A DNA stretch of 64,000 nucleotides from NCBI GenBank assembly GCA_004143945.1, contig SEHB01000002.1, forward strand, positions 558,001-622,000, read 5' to 3'. Both the position numbers and the translations under genes were made by a program. Source of the stretch: Lysobacteraceae bacterium (GTDB lineage Bacteria; Pseudomonadota; Gammaproteobacteria; Xanthomonadales; Rhodanobacteraceae). Below the pieces are notes generated by a model, which saw only the letters and a list, made by a program, of their open reading frames with translations, did no database searches and was not told where the DNA came from. This document shows positions 54,601-62,888 of the stretch, in pieces (the first letter of the stretch is position 1; each line of letters opens with the position of its first letter).

Positions 54601-56156
54601 AGGTCTACGTGCCGCGCGACGCGACCGCGCTCTCGCTCGGGGCGGATGCGGTCGCGCGCGCGATCGCCGCGCGCGCGGAAGCGCAGGGTGCGTCCGTGCA
54701 GGTCGTGCGCATTGGTTCGCGCGGGATGTTCTGGCTCGAGCCTCTGGTCGAAGTCGAAACACCGCGCGGGCGCATCGCGTACGGGCCGGTATCGGCGGCC
54801 GACGTGCACGGATTGTTCGAGGCGGAGTTCCTGCACGGGGGCGACCATGCATTGCGCCAGGGCCCGGTCGAGGACATCCCGTGGTTCGGGCGCCAGCAGC
54901 GACTGTGCTTCGCGCGCGTCGGCGTCGTCGATCCGCTCGACGTCGCGGACTACCTTGCGCACGACGGCTACGCGGGCCTGCGCAACGCGCTCGCGATGGC
55001 GCCGGCCGACATCGTCGCGTCGGTGACCGACTCCGGGCTGCGCGGCCGCGGCGGCGCGGCGTTCCCGACCGGCATCAAGTGGAAGACCGTCCTCGACGCT
55101 TCCGCTTCCTGCTCGTCCGAATCCGGAATCCCGAATCCCCGATCCCTGCCCCTGATCGTCTGCAACGCGGACGAAGGCGACTCGGGCACGTTCTCCGATC
55201 GCATGCTCATGGAAGGCGATCCGTTCTGCCTGATCGAGGGCATGACGATCGCCGCGCTCGCGGTCGGCGCAGAGCAGGGTTATGTCTACCTGCGCAGCGA
55301 ATACCCGCATGCGCACCGCGCGCTCGAGGCCGCGATCGCGAACGCACGCGCGACCGGCTGGCTCGGCGACGACGTCGCGCGAAGCGGGCGCCGCTTCGAC
55401 ATCGAGGTGCGGCTCGGCGCGGGCGCCTACATCTGCGGCGAGGAAACCGCGCTGCTCGAGAGTCTCGAGGGGCGCCGCGGCCAGGTGCGCGCCAAGCCCC
55501 CGCTGCCCGCGATCAAGGGCTTGTTCGGGCGACCGACGATCGTCAACAACGTGATCACGTTCGCCTCGGTGCCGCTGGTGCTCGCGCGCGGCGCCGCGAC
55601 CTACCGCGACTACGGCAGCGGCCGCTCGCGCGGCACGCTGCCGCTGCAACTGGCGGGCAATCTCAGGCGCACCGGCCTCGTCGAACTCGCGTTCGGCGCG
55701 ACGCTGCGCGAACTCCTGTACGACTTCGGCGGCGGATCGGCGAGCGGCCGGCCTTTGCGCACGGTGCAGGTCGGTGGTCCGCTCGGCGCCTACCTCCCCG
55801 AGTCGCTGTTCGACACGCCGCTCGACTACGAGGCGTTCGCGGCGGCCGGCGCGATGCTCGGGCATGGCGGCATCGTCGCGTTCGACGACAGCGTGGACCT
55901 GTTCGAGCAGGCGCGCTATGCGATGGCGTTCTGCGCGATCGAATCCTGCGGCAAGTGCACGCCGTGCCGGATCGGCTCGACGCGCGGCGTCGAAGTGCTC
56001 GACCGCGTGCGCGCAGGCGTCGAGCGCGAACGCAACCTCGCGCTGCTCGCGGACCTCTGCGACACGATGCGCCACGCCTCGCTGTGCGCGCTCGGCGGCC
56101 TCACGCCGGACCCGGTGCAGAGCGCGTTGCGGCATTTCCCGGAGGATTTCGCATGA
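54597..56156 (+). CDS. fdsB: NAD-dependent formate dehydrogenase beta subunit (NADH/FMN)
   Basis: A 519-residue NuoF-like subunit that reduces NAD+. The N-terminal thioredoxin-like part (about 1-110) precedes the FMN/NADH site: GLRGRGGAAFPTGIKW, CNADEGDSGTF, GAYICGEETALLESLEG. The 4Fe-4S ligands are ESCGKCTPCRIGSTRG and the distant Cys in ASLCALGG. Between KWKTVLDA and LIVCNADEGD an extra stretch of about 15 residues (around 168-183) is encoded by a GAATCC(C/G) heptamer repeat, in frame. GTG 54597 overlaps the fdsG stop. Confidence 0.94.
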   Translation: MKVYVPRDATALSLGADAVARAIAARAEAQGASVQVVRIGSRGMFWLEPLVEVETPRGRIAYGPVSAADVHGLFEAEFLHGGDHALRQGPVEDIPWFGRQQRLCFARVGVVDPLDVADYLAHDGYAGLRNALAMAPADIVASVTDSGLRGRGGAAFPTGIKWKTVLDASASCSSESGIPNPRSLPLIVCNADEGDSGTFSDRMLMEGDPFCLIEGMTIAALAVGAEQGYVYLRSEYPHAHRALEAAIANARATGWLGDDVARSGRRFDIEVRLGAGAYICGEETALLESLEGRRGQVRAKPPLPAIKGLFGRPTIVNNVITFASVPLVLARGAATYRDYGSGRSRGTLPLQLAGNLRRTGLVELAFGATLRELLYDFGGGSASGRPLRTVQVGGPLGAYLPESLFDTPLDYEAFAAAGAMLGHGGIVAFDDSVDLFEQARYAMAFCAIESCGKCTPCRIGSTRGVEVLDRVRAGVERERNLALLADLCDTMRHASLCALGGLTPDPVQSALRHFPEDFA

Positions 56157-56200
56157 TGCGCATGCACGCGATCCGCCACGCCCGGAGGTCGGGATAGGCC

Positions 56201-59107
56201 ATGCTCTCGATTGCGGAAACCGATTACGGGACACCGGCAGCGCGCACGTCCGCGCGCGTCACGCTCGAGATCGACGGGCGCGCCGTCGAGGTGCCGGCCG
56301 GCACCTCGGTGCTGCGCGCTGCGGCCGAAGCGGGCATCGACATCCCGCGCCTGTGCGCGACCGACCTGCTCGATGCGTTCGGCTCATGTCGCGTCTGCCT
56401 CGTCGAGATCGAGGGGCGCAAGGGGTTCCCGGCCTCGTGCACGACGCCGGTCGCCGACGGCATGCGCGTCGCGACGCGCGGCGCACGGCTCGATGCGCTG
56501 CGCCGCGGCGTGCTCGAGCTCTACCTCTCCGACCATCCGCTCGACGCCGACGCGGCCGCCGCGGGATTGCACAGCGAGCTCGCGAGCACGGTCGACGCGG
56601 TCGGCGTGCCCGAGGTACGCTACGCGCGCGCCGGCGCGAACCACGTCCATGCACGCCTCGCCGACGGCACCGCGAACCCGCGTTTCCGCGCACCGGATGC
56701 GTCCAATCCGTATTTCCGCTTCGACCCGGCCGCGTGCATCGTGTGCTCGCGCTGCGTGCGCGCCTGCGACGAGCGCCAGGGCACCCTCGCGCTCGCGATC
56801 GAGGGTCGCGGCTTCGACTCGATCGTCGTCGCGAGCCAGGACGAGGCGTTCATCGCGTCCGAATGCGTGTCCTGCGGTGCCTGCGTGCAGGCTTGCCCGA
56901 CCAGTGCGCTGCTCGAAACCTCGCTGCTCGAGCACGGCCAGGCGACGTCGAGCACGGTGACGACCTGCGCCTACTGCGGCGTCGGCTGCTCGTTCCGCGC
57001 CGAGATGAAGGGCGCGACGCTGGTGCGCATGGTGCCGGACAAGGACGGCAAGGCCAACCACGGCCATTCCTGCGTCAAGGGCCGCTTCGCGACCGGCTAC
57101 GCGACGCATCCAGAGCGCATCCTCGAACCGATGCTGCGAGAACGCATCTCCGATCCGTGGCGCGTGGTCTCGTGGGACGAGGCGATCGCGCATGTCGCGT
57201 CCGAGTTCCGCCGCATCCAGGCCGCGCACGGTCGCGACGCGGTCGGCGGCATCACGTCCTCGCGTTGCACCAACGAGGAAACCTGGCTCGTGCAGAAGCT
57301 CGTGCGCGCGGCGTTCGGCAACAACAACGTCGACACCTGCGCGCGCGTGTGCCATTCGCCGACCGGTTATGGCCTCAAGAACACGCTCGGCGAATCGGCC
57401 GGCACGCAGACATTCGACTCGGTCATGCAGGCCGACGTGATCGTCGTGATCGGCGCGAACCCGACCGACGCGCACCCGGTGTTCGCCTCGCAGATGAAGC
57501 GGCGCCTGCGCCAGGACGAAGGGCGCGGCCGCGCGCGGCTGATCGTCGCCGACCCGCGCCGGATCGACCTCGTGCGTACGCCGCATGTCGAGGCGGATTT
57601 CCACCTCGCCTTGCGCCCGGGCACCAACGTCGCGTTGCTGAACGCCCTCGCGCACGTGGTCGTGACCGAGGGCCTCGTCGACGAGGCCTTCGTGCGCGAG
57701 CGCTGCGAACCCGACGCGTTCGCGCGCTGGCGCGCGTTCGTCGCCGAGCCCCGCAACGCGCCCGAGGCGCTCGAAGCCGAACTGGGCGTGCCGGCCGCGG
57801 ACCTGCGCGCGGCTGCGCGGCTTTACGCGGGCGCGCCGAACGCGGCGATCTACTACGGCCTCGGCGTGACCGAGCACGCGCAGGGCTCGACCGCGGTGAT
57901 GGCGATCGCGAACCTCGCGATGGCGACCGGCAACCTCGGCCGCGAAGGCGTCGGCGTCAATCCGCTGCGCGGGCAGAACAACGTGCAGGGCTCGTGCGAC
58001 ATGGGTTCGTTCCCGCACGAGTTCAGCGGCTACCGCCACGTGTCCGACGACGCGGTGCGCGCGATGTTCGAACGGGACTGGGGCGTGGCGCTGCAGTCCG
58101 AGCCCGGCCTGCGCATCCCGAACATGTTCGAGGCCGCGCTCGACGGCGTGTTCCGCGCGCTCTACATCGAGGGCGAGGACATCGCGCAGTCCGATCCGAA
58201 CACGCAGCACGTGACCGCCGCGCTGTCGGCGATGGAATGCGTCGTCGTGCAGGACCTGTTCCTCAACGAGACCGCGAAGTTCGCGCACGTGTTCCTGCCC
58301 GGGTGCACGTTCCTCGAGAAGGACGGCACCTTCACGAATGCCGAGCGCCGCATCTCGCGCGTGCGAAAGGTGATGGAACCGCGCAACGGACTCGCCGACT
58401 GGGAGATCACGCAGCGGCTCGCGAACGCGCTCGGCTACCCGATGCACTACGCGCATCCGTCCGAGATCATGGACGAGATCGCGCGGCTCACGCCGACGTT
58501 CGAAGGCGTCAGCTTCGCGCGCATCGACGAACTCGGCAGCCTCCAGTGGCCGTGCAACGCCGCGCAGCCCGCGGGCACGCCGACGATGCACGTCGGCGAG
58601 TTCGTGCGCGGCAAGGGCCGTTTCCTCGTGACCAAGTACGTGCCGACCTCGGAGAAGGTCAATGCGCGCCATCCGCTGATCCTGACCACGGGCCGCATCC
58701 TGAGCCAGTACAACGTCGGCGCGCAGACGCGCCGCACGCCGAACACGCTCTGGCACGACGAGGACCGCCTCGAGATCCATCCGCACGACGCCGAGTCGCG
58801 CGGCATCGCCGAGGGCGACTGGGTCGGCATCGCGAGCCGCGCGGGCGAAACCGTGCTGCGCGCGCGCATCAGCGAGCGCATGCAGCCGGGCGTGGTCTAC
58901 ACGACGTTCCATTTCCCTGGCTCGGGCGCGAACGTGATCACGACCGAGAACTCCGACTGGGCCACCAACTGTCCCGAATACAAGGTCACCGCGGTCGAGG
59001 TCGTGCGCGTGGCCCAACCATCCGAATGGCAGCGGCGCTTCCATGCGAGCGACCGCCGCCAGCGCGCGCTACTGCCGGACGCGGGCGATGCACGCGCGCG
59101 CGACTGA
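56201..59107 (+). CDS. fdsA: NAD-dependent formate dehydrogenase alpha subunit (Mo catalytic)
   Basis: A 968-residue catalytic subunit oxidising formate to CO2 at Mo-bis-MGD. In order: an N-terminal [2Fe-2S] domain (GSCRVCLVE), a His/Cys cluster region, two [4Fe-4S] sites (CIVCSRCVRACDE; CVSCGACVQACPT), the proximal cluster CAYCGVGCSF, and the catalytic site VDTCARVCHSPTGYG with Cys in place of Sec. The C-terminal domain includes TTGRILSQYNVGAQTRRT and FPGSGANVITT. The length matches the Fds/Fdh alpha family. ATG 56201. fdhD starts within its last 20 bases. Confidence 0.95.
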   Translation: MLSIAETDYGTPAARTSARVTLEIDGRAVEVPAGTSVLRAAAEAGIDIPRLCATDLLDAFGSCRVCLVEIEGRKGFPASCTTPVADGMRVATRGARLDALRRGVLELYLSDHPLDADAAAAGLHSELASTVDAVGVPEVRYARAGANHVHARLADGTANPRFRAPDASNPYFRFDPAACIVCSRCVRACDERQGTLALAIEGRGFDSIVVASQDEAFIASECVSCGACVQACPTSALLETSLLEHGQATSSTVTTCAYCGVGCSFRAEMKGATLVRMVPDKDGKANHGHSCVKGRFATGYATHPERILEPMLRERISDPWRVVSWDEAIAHVASEFRRIQAAHGRDAVGGITSSRCTNEETWLVQKLVRAAFGNNNVDTCARVCHSPTGYGLKNTLGESAGTQTFDSVMQADVIVVIGANPTDAHPVFASQMKRRLRQDEGRGRARLIVADPRRIDLVRTPHVEADFHLALRPGTNVALLNALAHVVVTEGLVDEAFVRERCEPDAFARWRAFVAEPRNAPEALEAELGVPAADLRAAARLYAGAPNAAIYYGLGVTEHAQGSTAVMAIANLAMATGNLGREGVGVNPLRGQNNVQGSCDMGSFPHEFSGYRHVSDDAVRAMFERDWGVALQSEPGLRIPNMFEAALDGVFRALYIEGEDIAQSDPNTQHVTAALSAMECVVVQDLFLNETAKFAHVFLPGCTFLEKDGTFTNAERRISRVRKVMEPRNGLADWEITQRLANALGYPMHYAHPSEIMDEIARLTPTFEGVSFARIDELGSLQWPCNAAQPAGTPTMHVGEFVRGKGRFLVTKYVPTSEKVNARHPLILTTGRILSQYNVGAQTRRTPNTLWHDEDRLEIHPHDAESRGIAEGDWVGIASRAGETVLRARISERMQPGVVYTTFHFPGSGANVITTENSDWATNCPEYKVTAVEVVRVAQPSEWQRRFHASDRRQRALLPDAGDARARD

Positions 59108-59924
59108 TCCGGCGGCGCCGGACGGCAGCGTGCTGCGCGAAGTGCGGCGCTGGCGCGACGGGCGCGTCACGCTCGAGCAGGACTGCGTGGCCGAAGAGGT
59201 GCCGGTCGCGCTCGTCTACAACGACGCGCCGCACGTCGTGATGATGGCGACGCCGCGTGACCTCGACGAGCTCGCGCTCGGCTTCTCGCTGAGCGAGGCG
59301 GTGGTGGGGCGCGTCGACGAAGTCGAGGTGCTCGATCGCCGGCAGCTGCTCGAAGGCATCGAGGTGCGCCTGCGGATCCCGCCCGCGCGCGCGGTCGCGC
59401 TGGCGCAGCGGCGGCGCAACCTCTCCGGCCGCAGCGGCTGCGGACTCTGCGGCGTCGAGGCGCTCGAGGACGCGCTGCGCCAGCCGGCGCCGGTCGCGGG
59501 CGGGCCGCGCATCGATGCCGCGATCCTGCAGCGCGCGCTCGCGGCGCTCGCACGCGGGCAGCCGCTCAACGCCGCGACCGGCGCGACGCACGCGGCTGCG
59601 TGGGCGCACGCGGACGGCAGCATCGAGCTGCTGCGCGAGGACGTCGGTCGCCACAATGCGCTGGACAAGCTGATCGGCGCACTCGCGCTCGCGGGCAGCG
59701 ATCTCGAGGCGGGTTTCCTCGTCGTGACGAGTCGCGCGAGCAGCGAGATGGTGCAGAAGGCCGCGACCTTGCGCATCACCCTGCTCGCGGCGATCTCCGC
59801 ACCGACCGCGCTCGCGATCCAGCTTGCGGGCAGCAGCGGGCTGACCCTGGTCGGCTTCGCACGGCCCGGCACCCACGTGGTCTACGCCCATGCGTGGCGC
59901 ATCGCCGACGAGGTGCGCGCGTGA
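59088..59924 (+). CDS. fdhD: Formate dehydrogenase sulphurtransferase FdhD
   Basis: A 278-residue protein that sulphurates the Mo cofactor of formate dehydrogenase. The CxxC motif is SGCGLCGVEAL (about residue 118). The conserved blocks NDAPHVVMMATPRDLDELAL, LLREDVGRHNALDKLIG, VTSRASSEMVQKAA and SGLTLVGFARPG all match FdhD. ATG 59088 was chosen over an upstream in-frame ATG at 59043; it overlaps the fdsA end by 20 bp. Its place in the operon confirms its job for FdsA. Confidence 0.95.
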   Translation: MHARATDPAAPDGSVLREVRRWRDGRVTLEQDCVAEEVPVALVYNDAPHVVMMATPRDLDELALGFSLSEAVVGRVDEVEVLDRRQLLEGIEVRLRIPPARAVALAQRRRNLSGRSGCGLCGVEALEDALRQPAPVAGGPRIDAAILQRALAALARGQPLNAATGATHAAAWAHADGSIELLREDVGRHNALDKLIGALALAGSDLEAGFLVVTSRASSEMVQKAATLRITLLAAISAPTALAIQLAGSSGLTLVGFARPGTHVVYAHAWRIADEVRA

Positions 59925-60151
59925 ACGTTCATTACCTCGTGAACATGGCCAACGACATCGCCGCGTTCTTCGCGAGCGAACCCGATCGCGAGGTCGCGAT
60001 CGACGCGATCGCGACGCACCTGCGCCGCTACTGGGCGCCACGCATGCGCGCTCAGCTGCGCGCCCACGCCGAGGGCGGAGGCGAAGGCCTCGGCGATCTC
60101 GCGCTCGCCGCGGCGTCGCGCCTCGCGCCCGCGAACCAGCGGAACGACTGA
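59921..60151 (+). CDS. fdsD: NAD-dependent formate dehydrogenase delta subunit
   Basis: A 76-residue FdsD-like protein: LVNMANDIAAFFASEPDRE, then IATHLRRYWAPRMRAQL, which is the family core (MANDI...HL.RFW.PRMR). The start is GTG 59921, overlapping the fdhD stop by GTGA. FdsD assists assembly of the Fds complex and has no cofactor motif. It is last gene of the operon. Confidence 0.9.
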   Translation: MNVHYLVNMANDIAAFFASEPDREVAIDAIATHLRRYWAPRMRAQLRAHAEGGGEGLGDLALAAASRLAPANQRND

Positions 60152-60311
60152 ATCGCGCACCCGACCGCGCGGAGGCGTGGGCGGCCACCCACAAGAGCGC
60201 CGCAGGCGCGATCGGGGATCGCCGCGGGACCGCGCTGCCCGGCGAACGTGCAGCGGGACGGTCGCGGCTTTGCCGCTCCTGCAGGGGCTGCGGCACGCGC
60301 TACCGCTTCGG

Positions 60312-60350
<39 letters not shown>

Positions 60351-60355
60351 TTCGA

Positions 60356-61246
60356 TCAAGGAACCTGCGCGAACGAGCAGAGGTTGTTCCAGATCTGCGC
60401 GAGATGGGTCTGGGTGTAGCTGTGCCCGCCGACGAACCAGCGCACGAACAATGTCTCGCGATCGCGCCAGCCGCCGGCGCGGAATCGGTCGGGGTCGCCG
60501 TCCGCGGTGTAGGGCGGCTGCATCAGCGGATCGCTGGTGCCGATGTGGATGTCGACCGGGATCTTCGGCTGCGTGCCGGCGAGGAGTGCCGCGCAGGCCG
60601 GTGGCCACGAGCCGTCGTCGGTGCACGCGAACATCTCGAGCGAACCTGCGCTGGTGCCATAGGCCGCGAACAGGTCAGTGTTGCCGAGCGCGAGCGCGTG
60701 TCCGAAATGCGCACCCGCCGAGAAGCCCCAGAGGTACACGCGACTCGTCTCCACGTTGTAGCGCGCGAGCGTGTCGTCGAGTGCGGCGCCGATCTCGGTG
60801 AGGTCGCCGCTCGCGCCCCAGCCGCCGTCGGACGCGGTGCCGACCGGCGCGAGCACGATGAAGCCCGCCGCATCGGCGCGCGCAGACCAGTCGTCGCGCA
60901 CCTGCTGCGCGTACGCCGCCATGCTCGCCGGCGGCGCCGAGCCGCGCAGCGCGAGCAGCAAGGGCGAGCTCTGCGTGGGCAAATAACCCGGTGGCACGTG
61001 CAGGTAGAACGTGCGATTGCCGAGCCCGGGCACGCTGATCGTGCGCGTGACATTGCCCGGGAAGTCGCCGCCGCTGCCGTTGCTCGGTGCGTGCGGAACC
61101 GCTTCGCCGGCTTCGAATCCGCTGCCAAACAGGCCGTTCGACTCGGGGCACAGGGAGCCGGGCAGCCTCACCGTCCCTGCGACGGCGATCGCGGGCAGAA
61201 GCAGCAGGCAAAGCAGGGCCGGGGCCAGGCGGGGACGGGCGTGCAT
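60356..61246 (-). CDS. Secreted PHB-depolymerase/LpqC-like esterase
   Basis: A 296-residue exported alpha/beta hydrolase. The signal peptide (about 1-24, LAPALLCLLLLPAIAVAG) is followed by a Cys-containing linker with the motif LFGSGFE (39-45), then the catalytic domain. RTFYLHVPPGYLPTQSSPLL is the family entry, the nucleophile elbow is GFSAGAHFG, an Asp lies in HIGTSDPLM, and a His in VGGHSYTQTH. Likely substrates are polyester or acyl esters outside the cytoplasm. ATG 61246 was chosen (GGAAG 8 bases upstream); an ATG at 61270 is possible. Confidence 0.85.
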   Translation of the reverse strand: MHARPRLAPALLCLLLLPAIAVAGTVRLPGSLCPESNGLFGSGFEAGEAVPHAPSNGSGGDFPGNVTRTISVPGLGNRTFYLHVPPGYLPTQSSPLLLALRGSAPPASMAAYAQQVRDDWSARADAAGFIVLAPVGTASDGGWGASGDLTEIGAALDDTLARYNVETSRVYLWGFSAGAHFGHALALGNTDLFAAYGTSAGSLEMFACTDDGSWPPACAALLAGTQPKIPVDIHIGTSDPLMQPPYTADGDPDRFRAGGWRDRETLFVRWFVGGHSYTQTHLAQIWNNLCSFAQVP

Positions 61247-61428
61247 CCGGCCATCTTCCGGGACGCGCATGAACCGCGTCCGTCGAGGCGTCGGCAGATT
61301 CCGACGGCGCCCGGCGCCCGTTGCGTACGCATGCGTACGCTCGCAGCTCCGGGCGGGCCACCGTACGGTGCCGTTTGCGGCAGCGCACGATGGCAACTTC
61401 GCGGAACTTGAAGCTAAGATCGTCACCA

Positions 61429-61441
61429 GATCGTTACGATC
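61429..61441. promoter_or_regulatory. Perfect 13-bp palindrome upstream of fadL
   Basis: GATCGTTACGATC lies 36 bp before the fadL ATG. AGATCGT is repeated just before it at 61418-61424, so two half-sites plus an inverted one sit 40-60 bp upstream of translation. This would suit a repressor, but none is identified in the window. Confidence 0.35.
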
Positions 61442-61477
61442 CCGCAAAAAAACCGTTTCGCCAAAGGAGCGCTCCAC

Positions 61478-62812
61478 ATGTTGCGTACTTCCCGTCGTTC
61501 CTGGTCCGCGCCCGCGCTGGCCGCGCTCCCGCTGGCCCTGGCCGCCGCGCTCGCCGGCCATGAGGCACACGCCGCGGGCTTCCAGCTCAAGGAAAACAGC
61601 GTGCAGGGCCTCGGTCGCGCCTACGCAGGCAGCGCCGCGGCGCCCGAGGACTGCTCCGCCGTGGTCAACAATCCGGCCGCGCTCGGCGAGCTCGGCGACA
61701 AGAGTTGCCTGCAGGCCGACCTCAACGTCATCAATTTCAAGACCGAATTCAAGGGCGGCGGCACCGACTTCCTCGGCAGGCCGCTGACCGGTGGCGACGG
61801 CGGCGATGGTGGCCTCACCAAGCCGGTGCCGGCGGCGTACTACGCGCGTTCCGTCAACGACCAGTTCGCGATCGGCTTCGGGCTCGGCGCACCGTTCGGC
61901 TTCCAGACCGAATACAAGGATGCGTGGGTCGGCCGCTACGAGGCGCTGCTGTCCAAGGTCGAGTCGATCGACCTCACGTTCGCGGGCTCGTTCCGCATCA
62001 ACGACCAGTTCTCGATCGGCGCCAACGTGTTCGCGCAGCACACCAGCGCCGAACTCACGCAGGCGATCGACTTCGGCACGATCCTCGCGGGCCCGACCAA
62101 CGGCGCGGTGCTGCCGCAGGAAGCCGACGGCTTCGGCGGCCTCGAGGGCGACGACTGGGGCTACGGCTTCGGTCTCGGCCTGCTCTGGAAGCCGACAGCT
62201 GCCGATCGCATCGGCTTCAACTACCATTCCGAGGTCAAGCACACGCTCGAAGGCGACGGCACCTTCCTCGTCCCGTCGAACATCCTGCCGCTGCTCAATG
62301 GCGCGTTCGTCAACACCGGCGGCAAGGCGGACTTCGACACGCCGTGGTACGTGACGGCGAGCTGGTGGCATGACGTCAACGACCGTTTCAGCTTCGGCGT
62401 CGACCTGAGCTACACCAACTGGTCGAGCCTCGAACAGCTCGTCGTCGACTACGAAAACCCGGTGCAGCCCGACTCGATCGCGGAGTTCCAGTGGAACAAC
62501 ACCTGGTTCTACTCGATCGGCGGTGACTACCGCCTCGACGACCGCTGGACCGTGCGTGCGGGCATCGCCTACGACGAGACCCCGACCCACGACGGCACGC
62601 GCACGCCACGCGTGCCCGACGGCAACCGCACCTGGTTGGCGATCGGTGCGAGCTACCAGTACAGCGAGCAGATGCGCATCGACGCGGGCTACGTGCGCCT
62701 GGTCGTCGACGATGGCGACATCGACCACACCTCGGCCACCTTCAGCAACCTCGAGGGCCACTTCGAGAGCTCGGGCAACGTGTTCGGCATCTCGGGCCAG
62801 TACCGCTTCTGA
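61478..62812 (+). CDS. fadL: FadL/OmpP1-family outer-membrane transporter
   Basis: A 444-residue beta-barrel for long-chain fatty acids or other hydrophobic compounds. The signal peptide (about 1-33) ends AHA, followed by AGFQLKENSVQGLGRAYAGS with the NPA block (VVNNPAALGELG), as in FadL. Amphipathic strands follow, and the protein ends GISGQYRF with the C-terminal Phe required for barrel insertion. AAAGGAG lies 8 bases before ATG 61478. A strong terminator follows. Substrate specificity is not predictable. Confidence 0.93.
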   Translation: MLRTSRRSWSAPALAALPLALAAALAGHEAHAAGFQLKENSVQGLGRAYAGSAAAPEDCSAVVNNPAALGELGDKSCLQADLNVINFKTEFKGGGTDFLGRPLTGGDGGDGGLTKPVPAAYYARSVNDQFAIGFGLGAPFGFQTEYKDAWVGRYEALLSKVESIDLTFAGSFRINDQFSIGANVFAQHTSAELTQAIDFGTILAGPTNGAVLPQEADGFGGLEGDDWGYGFGLGLLWKPTAADRIGFNYHSEVKHTLEGDGTFLVPSNILPLLNGAFVNTGGKADFDTPWYVTASWWHDVNDRFSFGVDLSYTNWSSLEQLVVDYENPVQPDSIAEFQWNNTWFYSIGGDYRLDDRWTVRAGIAYDETPTHDGTRTPRVPDGNRTWLAIGASYQYSEQMRIDAGYVRLVVDDGDIDHTSATFSNLEGHFESSGNVFGISGQYRF

Positions 62813-62836
62813 TCCACGCGCTTCTGGGGAGGAGCG

Positions 62837-62865
62837 GCGGGCGCCTTCGGGCGCCCGCTTTTTTT
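62837..62865 (+). terminator. Rho-independent terminator of fadL
   Basis: A 9-bp perfect stem gcgggcgcc / ggcgcccgc with a ttcg tetraloop is followed by seven Ts. It lies 24 bp after the fadL stop and close to the convergent gene's end. Confidence 0.95.
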
Positions 62866-62888
62866 ACGCCCCCGCCAGCGGGCGGTCC

